From the NCBI GenBank assembly GCA_963576475.1, contig OY754989.1, positions 24,690,031 to 24,754,030 on the forward strand: 64,000 bases of DNA. Reading direction: 5' to 3'. The stretch comes from Molanna angustata. Its lineage: Eukaryota; Arthropoda; Insecta; Trichoptera; Molannidae. The position numbers and the translations under genes were made by a program. Shown here one piece after another: positions 1 to 10,335 of the stretch. How positions within the stretch are numbered: the first letter of the stretch is position 1; every line of letters begins with the position of its first letter. Below the pieces are notes generated by a model, which was given only the letters and a program-made list of their open reading frames with translations, searched no databases and was not told the origin of the DNA.

Positions 1-289
1 GTAATAAACTTAACGTCAGGCATTCGTAATAGTGATTTTCCTTTCCAAATTTTTCCCATTCCTATTCATAGTTCTGTCCTTATTTCCTAGCTTGTCCATT
101 GTTTAACTACTTTTGACTGATCTTATTTTAATTGTTTCTTTATCTTTGTCTTTTTTGTTTTTCTTTTTCGTAAGATCGTAATTAAGTAATTGGTGTTACT
201 ATTTTGTTTATATATTTAATAATTAAATTTGAATTTATATGTATATTAAAAAAAAACTGTTTGTAACCTTAAATAAATAAATAAATAAA
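1..289 (+). mobile_element. 3' end of a truncated LINE (non-LTR retrotransposon)
   Basis: This stretch has no open frame but ends in an (AAAT)n run at about 273-289, the simple tail typical of CR1/Jockey-type LINE 3' ends. Its pyrimidine-rich body resembles the 3' UTR that follows the recognisable reverse-transcriptase tail at 1144-2085. The 5' part lies outside the window. The family assignment rests only on tail and composition. Confidence 0.45.
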
Positions 290-898
290 TTAGATGTACT
301 AGACTAAACTTTGTCAGTAAGTAGATGCAATAGACTAAACTCTGGTAGTAAGTAGACGCAATATACTAAACTCTGGTAGTAAGTAGATGCAATATAATAA
401 ACTCTGGTAGTAAATAGATGCAATAAACTAAACTCAGCCAGTAAGTAGATACAGTAGGCTAAACTCTGTCAGTAAGTAGATGAAGTAGGCTAAACTCTTA
501 TCAGTAAGTAGACGCGATAGACTAAACTCTGGTAGTAAGTAGATGCAAAAGACTAACATCTGGTAGTAAGTAGATGCAATAGACTAAACTCTGTCAGTAC
601 GTTTATGAAATATACTAAACTCTGTCAGTAAGTTTATGCAATATACTAAACACTAGCAGTACGTAGATGCAATGCATAGTCAGTAAGTAGATGAAATAGA
701 CTAAAATCTGTCAGTAAAAAGATGTAATAGACAATACTCAGAAAGGCAGAAAGTATATGCAATAGTCTAAACACTGGTAGTCATTACATACAATAGACTA
801 AACTCTGGCAGTAAGTAGATGCAATAGACTCAACGCAGTTAGTGAATAGATGAAATAAACTAAACTCTATTAGTAAGTCGATGTAATAGACTAAACAC
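290..898. repeat. 31-bp minisatellite, about 19 degenerate copies
   Basis: The unit is about 31 bp, built from TAGATGCAATAGACTAAAC followed by CTCTGGTAGTAAG. Copies carry scattered substitutions and one- to three-base indels (for example near 499 and 670-780), so register drifts and the array is old or poorly homogenised. It starts directly after the LINE (AAAT)n tail. No coding potential was seen. Confidence 0.9.
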
Positions 899-1143
899 AT
901 TCTTTTCCAGATGATTCATAGCGCAGGAACGTTTGTAGGTACGTTATTTTTAGATTTTATGATGTTGGTACCTCAGTGCCTATATTTTAAACGAACGAAC
1001 GAAAGATTCATATTAACCAATACTTTAGATTTCATAGCAGTGGAGAGTAAAAAACTTATATTATATTAATATCTTTTTTTATATTGCATATCGTGCAACT
1101 AGCAGGTACTATGTCAAACATTAATTTAACACGCACCCAATAA
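899..1143. other. Unassigned AT-rich spacer
   Basis: I see no open frame or repeat structure apart from a short GAAC-type run near 992-1005. It separates the minisatellite from the next LINE fragment. Confidence 0.4.
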
Positions 1144-2085
1144 CTAGGAGTTCTCTTCAATCAACATCTTTCCTGGACTGAACAAGTCAGTGAAGTCAGC
1201 AGAAAACTTTTCTATAGTATTCACTCTGTCAAAAAACTTCAAAAATTTCTTCCAACCAACATCAAAATAAAGCTCGCACAAACTCTCCTTCTCCCCATTC
1301 TCGATTATGCTGATATTCGCTATTTGGATCTTACTCAGGAACTTCTAAACAAATTAGATCGATTACAAAACGTCTGCATACGTTTCATATTTAATCTTCG
1401 CAAATACGATCACATATCATTTTTTCGCGAGGAACTCAAATGGCTTCCTATCCGTCTGCGCCGTGATCAACACACTCTTTGTCTTCTGTTTAACATTTTG
1501 AACAACCCTAATGCTCCATCATACCTGACCGAAAGATTTCAACCTCTGGCCTCTCATGGACTCCCGCTTCGATCTAGAGAAGAGAGAACCCTCGCCATCC
1601 CATCACATGCCACGGCTTTCTATTCATCATCATTTACTGTCCATGCTGCCCGGTTATGGAACAACTTGGCCCTTGACATTAGAACTGCACCAACGTTAGG
1701 AACCTTCAAAACTAGATTAAAACGCGCGCTCTTACTTTCCATTTCTTAACCTACATACTTCCCATTTATTTCCCTATTCTTGTAGTTAGTCATATCTCCT
1801 CTCCTTTTTTCTCTTCCCTCCCATAGTGTTGTAACAGGTCTTTCTATCTATGATTTGTTTAATTTTCATTGATGTACATATTTATATTCTTCTTACTTTA
1901 TTGTGTTTAAATGTAATATGTTTATGGTTATATATATATTTTCTTTTTTTGTACATGTACCATTTTGTCTCATAACTGTCACAGATGGTTGTCTGGAAGA
2001 AATTGCCATTAGGCAATAAGTCCGATATTTGTACTAGCTATTAAGTAATGTACATAAAGTGTTTAGATAAATAAATAAATAAATA
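1144..2085 (+). mobile_element. CR1/Jockey-like LINE: C-terminal reverse transcriptase domain plus 3' UTR and tail
   Basis: The frame is open from 1144 to a stop at 1747-1749, about 200 codons. It begins with LGVLFNQHLSW, the block that follows the catalytic palm of non-LTR reverse transcriptases. It continues with LDYAD and a C-terminal LWNNLALDIR...TFKTRLKRAL segment, as in CR1/Jockey-type ORF2. Catalytic residues and endonuclease are missing, so the copy is 5'-truncated and inactive. A 3' UTR of about 330 bp follows and ends in (AAAT)n at 2068-2085. A related 3' UTR lies in reverse at 59436-59525. There is no frameshift in the preserved coding part, so the insertion is fairly young. Confidence 0.85.
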
Positions 2086-2245
2086 ACAAGTTGCCAAATT
2101 CTGGAGACATACGATATTAATCGTCTCACAGATCCAGACTGAAAACACAATTAAAAACTGTGTCTCCACCGGGAATCGAACCCGGGACCCTTAGATCAGC
2201 AGTCAGATACCTAACCAACAGAGCCACAAGGTCCACATCATATTA
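2086..2245 (-). mobile_element. tRNA-derived SINE, family 1
   Basis: On the minus strand a tRNA-like head carries an A-box-like TGGCTCTGTTGGTTAGG and a B-box GGTTCGATTCC (about 2170-2235). A unique tail with TCAGTCTGGATCTG and a GGCAACTTGTT end follows. The same head and tail recur at 60380-60520, 53956-54020, 12278-12372, 54275-54328, 61014-61052 and 63062-63160, so this is a dispersed SINE and not a tRNA gene. It abuts the (AAAT)n tail of the preceding LINE. Confidence 0.85.
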
Positions 2246-2489
2246 ATAAATCACAAAACACTCCTTAGCCAAGTATATCACTATGGGATCATATTTTCAT
2301 TATGAGTCATGAATCCATACATCACTCACTAAATATTGAAATTAGAAACTGACCTAAACAGTTAACCGCTCAGGAATTCTGATCCTTTATAACGACATCG
2401 TTATGATATGACTTTCGCCATATCATAACGGTTGAAAAATTACTCGTTTATATATGTGTAGGTACTTACTTGGATATTTTATCTCATTG
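2246..2489. other. Unassigned spacer with a short inverted repeat
   Basis: No gene or LINE domain is visible. Two copies of a CATATCATAACG-type motif lie in opposite orientation near 2400-2430 and could form a small stem. Function unknown. Confidence 0.35.
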
Positions 2490-2714
2490 CTGTGAACAGT
2501 ATGTTTACTGTGGTAGGATTTTATTTTTAAGAGGACATATGACTGTAAATCTAGTTCTGACTGAAAACATGATATACATATTAAAACCGCCTAATACATT
2601 ATGAAGTTACGTGTTAGTAAAGGTAACAATCGCGTGCGTTAATAAGGGTTTATTTGTGATTTCAACCATCTAAAAACCAAAAATTTGTTGTCTTTTCGCC
2701 TATTTAGATCAAAC
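2490..2714 (+). repeat. Interspersed repeat X, left part
   Basis: The block with AACATGATATACATATTAAAACCGCCTAATACATTATGAAGTTACG recurs at 16760-16850 and, interrupted by a MITE, at 40125-40213 plus 40862-40990. Here it is interrupted by the palindromic MITE at 2715-2883. Superfamily not recognised. It is useful because it supplies the empty site for the MITE at 40214. Confidence 0.6.
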
Positions 2715-2883
2715 CAGCTCCCCTAGACAACGTGTCATTATACTCAAGAAAAGAAACAAGAAAAGATAACTCAATGTATGGAAGTGACAGTTGTCACGTG
2801 ACTGGCAACTGTCACTTCCATACATTGAGATATCCTTTCTTAATCTTTTCTTGAGCTAAATGATATGTTGTCTAGGGGGGCTG
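2715..2883. mobile_element. Palindromic foldback MITE, complete copy
   Basis: The element is almost entirely two inverted arms of about 75 bp that begin CAGCTCCCCTAGACAAC and CAGCCCCCCTAGACAAC and meet around a short TCACGTGAC-containing loop near 2795-2810. The inner stem (CAATGTATGGAAGTGACAGTTG and its complement) is nearly perfect. Half-copies lie at 4127-4218 (right arm) and 51461-51550 (left arm), which shows a family. No ORF. The superfamily is unresolved because no clear target duplication was found. Confidence 0.85.
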
Positions 2884-3257
2884 ACTTGAAATGAAAAAAA
2901 AATATAGATCATTCACTTTTATTTTATGCACTCTTTAAGCACATAAAAGATTTATTTATAAGACAATATAGTTATGGGATATTTAGTAAAAATGTATAAA
3001 ACAGGGTATTTTAATATTGTGAAAAACATTCATTAGAAAAGTCTTGAAAATACCTATGGGTTGTTTTTTAAATACACGTGCTATTATTTAACATGTTTGA
3101 GAAATTTGATTTCAAAATGCAATGTTTTGTTTGATATAGGTAGGTACCCTCTTAAAAATACTCATTTAGATAAATTATATTGATTCTAAAGCTTTCATTG
3201 TTAACTGAATGGAAATCTGTTTTAAAATATTTTTTGTCTAAATTCAATTGCAATCGC
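2884..3257. repeat. Interspersed repeat X, right part, then unassigned sequence
   Basis: The segment with CTCTTTAAGCACATAAAAGATTTATT near 2930 matches 40935-40965, which places it in repeat X on the far side of the MITE. From about 3000 to 3257 I see nothing recognisable. Confidence 0.45.
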
Positions 3258-3342
3258 CGAACGCTTTCGCCGAGTAGACTCGGCATTATCGAGGTTTCAT
3301 TTTAAACCTTGATGATGCCGAGTGACCACGGCGAAAGGGTTC
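3258..3342. repeat. Inverted repeat with ~40-bp arms (GC-rich hairpin)
   Basis: The left arm starts GAACGCTTTCGCCGAG and contains CTCGGCATTATCGAGG. The right arm is its imperfect complement (CCTTGATGATGCCGAG...CGGCGAAAGGGTTC) after a loop of about 6 nt. It stands out as GC-rich in AT-rich surroundings. It could be a deletion derivative of a foldback element. No other copy is visible in this window. Confidence 0.75.
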
Positions 3343-3394
3343 CGTCATCGTTACCGAATTTTGTTTGAAAATACTAAAATTTATACAATTTATC

Positions 3395-3482
3395 TTTTAC
3401 AATGCAATCCACACCCGCACACCTGTCGCTGGTTACCCCGCATTGTGTGATATGCTGTGATGGAATGAATCACCGAGCGACT
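3395..3482 (-). repeat. Fragment of interspersed repeat R
   Basis: The block containing CACACCCGCACACCTGTCGC and a following GGTTACCCC motif matches 32305-32370 in reverse and 11600-11680. It is a dispersed family, probably a retroelement 3' region, with no coding sequence seen here. Confidence 0.5.
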
Positions 3483-3829
3483 CAATATGGTCAGTACGAA
3501 ATGATATTATGCACTTATTACCTAGATATATTGAGGTGGTACCTATGTATATAAAATCGAACTCAGAAAAATATATTTTTGTACGATTATTGTTACTCTC
3601 TCATAATGTGTAATTTATTTTTATATTAATATACTCTCCATATTGACCGACTGACCTTTCCATAGTACCTACATATATTATACATATTATGTGCCTCACG
3701 ACCCTCTCTCTATCTGTTTTAGCTTAGATACTCGTATGTACCGACATGGCCGACCACGGCCCTACACATACGTAAATAACCTCGAATTGTAGTGTGTATG
3801 TGTGTGCATGTATTAGAGCTTCAAATTAT
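3483..3829. other. Unassigned AT-rich stretch
   Basis: No ORF, tRNA or tandem structure was recognised. It contains runs of alternating TA/AT and a few GT dinucleotides. Confidence 0.35.
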
Positions 3830-3837
3830 AATATTTG

Positions 3838-4128
3838 GAATTCGAATAATTCGGAATTCGAATGATTCAGAATTCGAATAATTCGGAATTCGAATAATTT
3901 GTAATTCGACTTACTCGGAATTCGAATTATTCAGATTTCGAATAATTCGGAATTCGAATAATTCGGAATTCGAATACCTAATTCGGATTTCGAATAATTC
4001 GGAATTCGAATAATTCGGAATTCGAATAATTCGGAATTCGAATAATTCGGAATTCGAATAATTCGAAATTCGAATAATTCGAAATTCGAATAATTCGAAA
4101 TTCGAAAAATTTGGAATTCGAATAATTG
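3838..4128. repeat. 16-bp satellite of nested palindromes (TTCGGAATTCGAATAA)n, about 18 copies
   Basis: Each 16-bp unit holds the palindromes GAATTC (EcoRI) and TTCGAA and is close to self-complementary, so the array can pair with itself at many registers. Variants are mainly TTCGGA to TTCGAA and TTCGGA to TTCAGA. Minus-strand reading frames across it give repetitive SNSELFEF-type peptides that are only consequences of the repeat. The array runs straight into the centre of a half-copy of the palindromic MITE at about 4127. Confidence 0.92.
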
Positions 4129-4218
4129 TCACGTGACTGGTAACTGTCACTTCCATACATTGAGTTATCTTTTCTTGTTTCTTTTTTTGAGCTACATGAC
4201 ACATTGTCTAGAGGGGCA
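4127..4218. mobile_element. Right half of the palindromic MITE
   Basis: The sequence TGTCACGTGACTGG followed by the right arm ending at TTGTCTAGAGGGGC matches the right half of 2715-2883. The left half is absent and its place is taken by the 16-bp satellite, with the junction at the MITE centre. Confidence 0.8.
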
Positions 4219-4239
4219 GATACGCATAAAAGTTCACGC

Positions 4240-4315
4240 ACATACATACACACCCACACACACATAGCCTAACATATACACCCTCACACATACACACACT
4301 CACACACATGGTATT
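4240..4315. repeat. CA-rich microsatellite
   Basis: An imperfect ACAC/ACATAC tract. No function visible. Confidence 0.7.
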
Positions 4316-4439
4316 TTTAACTTTGTCTTACTTAATATTCATTGTTTTTTTCTTACACTACTATAATTTATAAGGTAATAATGTATACATTTAATTGATG
4401 CTGGGCGTGATTATTTTTTTATATTGTATATCACCAGTT

Positions 4440-4692
4440 TACTTGTCCAGTCATTTTTTTTAAATGAATATGTCCTTGTTAAACAAGTAACATATATACA
4501 TCTTCCTACGTTCCCTAAAATAAGCGCCCTTGAGGTGAGTTTTCACGAAAACGGCGCTATATAAATTATCCAACCATACATATAAGCAAATAAATGCTTG
4601 TGCTTAGGTGAACGAAATCGGTCGAGGCAGGATTCGAACTTGCGACCACTGGATTACTAGCCCAGCGCGCTAACCGCTCTGCCACCGACCCA
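4440..4692 (-). mobile_element. tRNA-Thr-like SINE, family 2, with an embedded L2-type LINE end
   Basis: Read on the minus strand, 4692-4620 folds as a tRNA-like head: GGTCG and CGACC acceptor ends, an anticodon stem with loop CTAGTAA (anticodon AGT, threonine-like) and a GTTCGAATCC B box. The same SINE lies forward at 58262-58440. In this copy the body also contains about 55 bp (near 4515-4570) with AAGCGCCCTTGAGG and GGCGCTATATAAATT, which is the 3' end motif of the L2-like LINE at 26089-26391; the 58-kb copy lacks it. The head carries mismatches and a SINE tail, so it is not called as a tRNA gene. Confidence 0.8.
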
Positions 4693-5009
4693 TCCAAATA
4701 CATTGTTTGTGTACTTTAAATAAAATACGACAGGACAATACAAGACAATACGCGGTGAAATACGCTGTCCACATATACTCTGCTCTATCTACCTATGTAC
4801 TTATAGTAAAGATTTTAAGGATTTAACCGTAGAGATAGTTCGTGAGTCTATATATAAAGCCGGCTATTACACAAGTATATAATACCTACGTATTAACAAT
4901 GAACAGACTAACAGTCGTCTGATGGATGTGAATTTAATCGAATTAGTACCAATTACCACATCAAACTGACCATTCACCATTCACCAATTGGTTGGGATAA
5001 ACTAATATA

Positions 5010-5285
5010 TTATATGTTGAAACCACGGAGTAAGAAAAGGGTATATAAAGCTAATGATAAAAGAGTAACGGAAATTAGAGGTCGGCTAAAAAAATGTTGG
5101 CACCATCACATTAATGGAATTCTGAAAGATGGAGATATCAGAGGTAAAAATAATAACGCGTATGAGGCGATGCATGGACGTGTATGAAGCGAGATATGTA
5201 TGTCAAGAGTCATGATGGAGGAATCTGGCTTCCATTCCTCTCTGCCTTCCCCAAATAGAGAAATGGCGTGATGATATATCTGGGT
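5010..5285 (+). mobile_element. RTE-type LINE family A, degenerate 3' end (copy A1)
   Basis: Fragmentary frames give RGRLKKCWHHHINGILKDGD, MRRCMDVYEAR and YVCQE, the C-terminal region of a family found nine or more times here (best copy 52030-52420). Frameshifts and a stop break it. The typical end with CTTCCCCAAATAGAG and GGCGTGATG is retained. Confidence 0.8.
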
Positions 5286-5774
5286 ATGAGTAAAAATTGT
5301 TAAATTATAGCTTTCCACTATTCCTATTAAAGAAAAAGAGTGTACCTACTCATACACAACAACTTTTCTCTATTTGTAAGTACAGAATAAGCAATTCCAC
5401 AGTATTCTATCCTGGCATAGTTTTTTTTCTCCTCACTACCCCAAAGGGACATAGACGGGAGTTATGAATTTAATTTTAAGTTTATTTTTTTATTGCAGAT
5501 TTTTGCTCTGTTTCGGTATTATTCATAGATTTAGCGTTTATTATGTCCTCTTAAGTACTGTTTCAACTTTCATTCCGAAAATATTCAACAACGTAATATT
5601 GGTTGACACCAAATTTTGGTGGCACAGTGACGACGCGGTTTGCACCAAGCATTTTCGCTTATGTCACGTATATAGACTATTGATCTGTGGTTGAAACGTT
5701 TATTGAGAAATGGATCAGTGCTGGAAGAAAACTTATTATTTATGATAAAAAAAACATACGCGCTGTAATCATTA
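5286..5774. other. Repeat fragment and unassigned sequence
   Basis: Near 5425-5500 the motif CTCCTCACTACCCCAAAGGGACATAGACGGGAGTTATGA matches the left end of repeat family M (28204, 28825, 37146). The rest holds short overlapping ORFs of about 70 codons on both strands with no recognisable content. Confidence 0.4.
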
Positions 5775-6030
5775 TCAGTGGCTCCACAGTCCAGGATGAG
5801 TTTTGGCCTCCTCAAGGAGTCGTCTCCATCGCACCCTCTTCATGGCCTTTTCTTTTCGATTTCGCACTCCAGCTATCTGAAGGTCCATCTCGACTCTATC
5901 GTTCCATCGTAGTCTAGGCCTTCCTACACTTCTCATTCAAACCGCACGTGTTGTGAGGATCTTTTACAGCTCGTCATCGCCCATAGTCCATACGGTGCAC
6001 GTGGGCTAACCAGCGGAGCCTCCCTGTTAG
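5775..6030 (-). mobile_element. LINE reverse-transcriptase C-terminal tail, degenerate
   Basis: Minus-strand frames give LRWLAHVHRMDYG and then RPRLRWNDRVEMDLQIAGVR...WRRLLEEAKTHPGL, the characteristic tail of lepidopteran LINE ORF2 proteins (WxGHVxRM, GRPxxRW, WxxxLxEAKxHxGL). One or more frameshifts separate the blocks. It ends directly beside the first Helentron-like copy. Confidence 0.8.
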
Positions 6031-6035
6031 GTATT

Positions 6036-7088
6036 CCAACTGTCGATTTGTTCAGGAGAACTTTGTTCTCTTAACATATCGACAATGTATCAAGCCAGAA
6101 TACGCGAGAATTGTATGGAGAGGTCTACTTTTTTCACGGCTTTGCCAACTTTGAAGTCAAAAAACACCAACTTAGAGGCTTCGCAGCATATATGTTCCAT
6201 ACACGGATTTACTCAGAATTCGGAGTAGAACATTTCGTGTGTCTGTGTGTGTGTGTGTCTGTGTGTGTGTGTGTCTGTGTGTGTGTGTGTCTGTGTGTGT
6301 GTCTGTGTGTCTGTGTGTCCGTCCCCCCCTTATAACTTTTGATCCGCTCAATTTACAGAGCCTAAAATTTCAGAATATATAAACAGTTACAGGCCTACAA
6401 AACTTTTATACTCGGAATTTTGAATTTTTGTTTCAGTCAGGGGTTATCAACTTTTGAATTTTTATTTTATTTTTCCATATATCTCAGAAACCATAAACGC
6501 TAGAACGCTGAAAATTGGTACAAACATAGACAAATACAAAATCTCAAATTAGTTTTTTCAAAAAAATTCCAGGGTTTCTCAAACATTTTTTATTAAGAAA
6601 AATATTTTTTTTATGATAAATTTATGAGTTTAACTGCCTATATTTCCAAAACTTTTACAATTATCGAAAAAAGCCGAAACACCCCAACTAGATAATTTAA
6701 TTTTCTATAAAAAATATTAACATTGTAGTAGAAGATCTCAATTTTTTTTTAACAATTTTTTTAAAAATTGAATTTAGTGACGACATCGCTTCATACATTT
6801 TGTATGGCAGTCGCCTATACACAATATGTAAGAAGACTTAATAGTTTGATACGTCATCTCCAAACATACATACATACCATCATGCTATTTGCATATTCTG
6901 GGTAGGAAAAAGGATCTTCCTCCATACTATCCTATCTTGACATACATACCTACATATGTTGTATAGAAAACAAAATATCTGAAAATATTCAATAATTTGT
7001 ATCTATGGGTTTATAGTTTGGTACATATTCTTCAACTATACATACTATCGCTATCGACAGTTGGATCCCATGTGTTACATGCAACTAG
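6036..7088 (+). mobile_element. Helentron-like non-autonomous element, copy 1
   Basis: The element starts CCAACTGTCGAT and has the inverted partner ATCGACAGTTGG 23 bp before its 3' end. The end itself is CATGTGTTACATG (a 5-bp stem with 3-nt loop) followed by CAACTAG. An internal palindrome (GGAGAACTTTGTTCTC) lies near the 5' end. A GT/GTCT microsatellite occupies about 6237-6320. The flanking bases are T on both sides. This asymmetric terminal-repeat plus 3' hairpin layout with CTAG end and T-T insertion is the design known for Helentrons and their short derivatives, and lepidopteran MITE-like elements carrying (GTCY)n microsatellites are known. There is no Rep/helicase coding capacity; the 70- to 90-codon frame through the GT tract is incidental. 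Confidence 0.8.
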
Positions 7089-7201
7089 TATTAAATATAC
7101 AAGTTTCTTTTCAATTACTTGATAGGTTATAACAAGTACCAAAATGAGGTTTGTGGTAAGAACATTGTACACAACTTGAAGCAATATTCATTTCATATTG
7201 T

Positions 7202-8232
7202 CCAACTGTCGATTTGTTCAGGAGAACTTTGTTCTCTTAACATATCGACAATGTATCAAGCCAGAATACGCGAGAATTGTATGGAGAGGTCTACTTTTTT
7301 CACGGCTTTTCCAACTTTGAAGTCAAAAAACACCAACTTAGAGGCTTCGCAGCATATATGTTCCTTACACGGATTTACTCAGAATTCGGAGTAGAACATT
7401 TCGTGTGTCTGTGTGTGTGTGTGTCTGTGTGTGTGTGTGTGTCTGTGTGTGTGTCTGTGTGTCCGTCCCCCCCTTATAACTTTTGATCCGCTCAATAAAC
7501 AGAGCCTAAAATTTCAGAATATATAAACAGTTACAGGCCTACAAAACTTTTATACTCGGAATTTTGAATTTTTGTTTCAGTCAGGGGTTATCAACTTTTG
7601 AATTTTTATTTTATTTTTCCATATATCTCAGAAACCATAAACGCTAGAATGCTGAAAATTGGTACAAACATAGACAAATACAAAATCTCAAATTAGTTTA
7701 TTCAAAAAAATTCCAGGGTTTCTCAAACATTTTTTATTAAGAAAAATATTTTTTTTATGATAAATTTATGAGTTTAACTGCCTATATTTCCAAAACTTTT
7801 ACAATTATCGAAAAAAGCCGAAACACCCCAACTAGATAATTTAATTTTCTATAAAAAATATCAGCAATGTAGTAGAAGATCTCAATTTTTTTTTAACAAT
7901 TTTTTTAAAAATTGAATTTAGTGACGACATCGCTTCATACATTTTGTATGGCAGTCGCCTATACACAATATGTAAGAAGACTTAATAGTTTGATACTTCG
8001 ACTCCAAACATACATACATACCATCATGCTATTTGCATATTCTGGGTAGGAAAAAGGATCCTCCTCCATACTATCCTATCTTGACATACATACCTACATA
8101 TGTTGTATAGAAAACAAAATATCTGAAAATATTCAATAATTTGTATCTATGGGTTTATAGTTTGGTACATATTCTTCAACTATACATACTATCGCTATCG
8201 ACAGTTGGATCTCATGTGTTACATGCAACTAG
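7202..8232 (+). mobile_element. Helentron-like element, copy 2
   Basis: Same structure as copy 1: CCAACTGTCGAT start, GT/GTCT tract near 7403-7465, inverted CAGTTGG near the end, hairpin and CTAG. A 113-bp unrelated spacer separates it from copy 1; copy 3 follows after only 5 bp. It differs from copy 1 by few substitutions. Confidence 0.82.
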
Positions 8233-8237
8233 TTTAT

Positions 8238-9266
8238 CCAACTGTCGATTTGTTCAGGAGAACTTTGTTCTCTTAACATATCGACAATGTATCAAGCCAG
8301 AATACGCGAGAATTGTATGGAGAGGTCTACTTTTTTCATGGATTTTCCAACTTTGAAGTCAAAAAACACCAACTTAGAGGCTTCGCAGCATATATGTTCC
8401 ATACACGGATTTACTCAGAATTCGGAGTAGAACATTTCGTGTGTCTGTGTGTCTGTGTGTGTGTCTGTGTGTCTGTGTGTGTGTGTGTCTGTGTGTCCGT
8501 CCCCCCCTTATAACTTTTGATCCGCTCAATTTACAGAGCCTAAAATTTCAGAATATATAAACAGTTACAGGCCTACAAAACTTTTATACTCGGAATTTTG
8601 AATTTTTGTTTCAGTCAGGGGTTATCAACTTTTGAATTTTTATTTTATTTTTCCATATATCTCAGAAACCATAAACGGTAGAACGCTGAAAATTGGTACA
8701 AACATAGACAAATACAAAATCTCAAATTAGTTTTTTCAAAAAAATTCCAGGGTTTCTCAAACATTTTTTATTAAGAAAAATATTTTTTTTATGATAAATT
8801 TATGAGTTTAACTGCCTATATTTCCAAAACTTTTACAATTATCGAAAAAAGCCGAAACACCCCAACTAGATAATTTAATTTTCTATAAAAAATATTAACA
8901 TTGTAGTAGAAGATCTCAATTTTTTTTTAACAATTTTTTTAAAAATTGAATTTAGTGACGACATCGCTTCATACATTTTGTATGGCAGTCGCCTATACAC
9001 AATATGTAAGAAGACTTAATAGTTTGTTACTTCATCTCCAAACATACATACATACCATCATGCAATTTGCATATTCTGGGTAGGAAAAAGGATCTTCTTC
9101 CATACTATCCTATCTTGACATACATACCTACATATGTTGTATAGAAAACAAAATATCTGAAAATATTCAATAATTTGTATCTATGGGTTTATAGTTTGGT
9201 ACATATTCTTCAACTATACATACTATCGCTATCGACAGTTGGATCTCATGTGTTACATGCAACTAG
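8238..9266 (+). mobile_element. Helentron-like element, copy 3
   Basis: Complete copy with 5-bp spacer (TTTAT) to copy 2 and a 10-bp spacer (GGAATATAAT) to copy 4. It shares private variants with copy 4 (TTGTTACTTCATC, CATGCAATTTGC, ATCTTCTTCC near 9025-9100), so the two are more closely related to each other than to copies 1 and 2. Confidence 0.82.
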
Positions 9267-9276
9267 GGAATATAAT

Positions 9277-10325
9277 CCAACTGTCGATTTGTTCAGGAGA
9301 ACTTTGTTCTCTTAACATATCGACAATGTATCAAGCCAGAATACGCGAGAATTGTATGGAGAGGTCTACTTTTTTCACGGCTTTTCCAACTTTGAAGTCA
9401 AAAAACACCAACTTAGAGGCTTCGCAGCATATATGTTCCATACACGGATTTACTCAGAATTCGGAGTAGAACATTTCGTGTGTCTGTGTGTGTGTGTGTC
9501 TGTGTGTGTGTGTGTCTGGGTGTCTGGGTGTCTGTGTGTCTGTGTGTCTGTGTGTCCGTCCCCCCCTTATAACTTTTGATCCGCTCAATTTACAGAGCCT
9601 AAAATTTCAGAATATATAAACAGTTACAGGCCTACAAAACTTTTATACTCGGAATTTTGAATTTTTGTTTCAGTCAGGGGTTATCAACTTTTGAATTTTT
9701 ATTTTATTTTTCCATATATCTCAGAAACCATAAACGGTAGAACGCTGAAAATTGGTACAAACATAGACAAATACAAAATCTCAAATTAGTTTTTTCAAAA
9801 AAATTCCAGGGTTTCTCAAACATTTTTTATTAAGAAAAATATTTTTTTTATGATAAATTTATGAGTTTAACTGCCTATATTTCCAAAACTTTTACAATTA
9901 TCGAAAAAAGCCGAAACACCCCAACTAGATAATTTAATTTTCTATAAAAAATATTAACATTGTAGTAGAAGATCTCAATTTTTTTTTAACAATTTTTTTA
10001 AAAATTGAATTTAGTGACGACATCGCTTCATACATTTTGTATGGCAGTCGCCTATACACAATATGTAAGAAGACTTAATAGTTTGTTACTTCATCTCCAA
10101 ACATACATACATACCATCATGCAATTTGCATATTCTGGGTAGGAAAAAGGATCTTCTTCCATACTATCCTATCTTGACATACATACCTACATATGTTGTA
10201 TAGAAAACAAAATATCTGAAAATATTCAATAATTTGTATCTATGGGTTTATAGTTTGGTACATATTCTTCAACTATACATACTATCGCTATCGACAGTTG
10301 GATCTCATGTGTTACATGCAACTAG
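9277..10325 (+). mobile_element. Helentron-like element, copy 4
   Basis: Complete copy. The same 10-bp spacer GGAATATAAT precedes (9267) and follows (10326) it, making an exact 1059-bp tandem period for copies 4 and 5 that spacer-sharing marks as a duplication and not independent insertion. Confidence 0.82.
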
Positions 10326-10335
10326 GGAATATAAT

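Noticed and set aside
290..898. CRISPR-like 31-bp repeat spacing
   Set aside because: Units are directly adjacent degenerate repeats with no spacers; this is a minisatellite.
2160..2236. Functional tRNA gene on the minus strand
   Set aside because: The A- and B-box head is shared with a shared non-tRNA tail by at least six dispersed copies or fragments; it is a SINE.
3911..4265. Two minus-strand ORFs of 95-97 codons (SNSELFEF repeats)
   Set aside because: They are frames through a 16-bp satellite and its MITE neighbour; no independent evidence of coding.
4620..4692. Functional tRNA-Thr (AGT) gene on the minus strand
   Set aside because: The cloverleaf has mismatches in acceptor and T stems, a SINE-specific tail follows, and a second degraded copy with the same tail is at 58262.
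6036..7065. Classical TIR transposon bounded by CCAACTGTCGAT and ATCGACAGTTGG
   Set aside because: Every copy continues to the same 3' hairpin and CTAG, and no target duplication is present at the supposed TIR borders.
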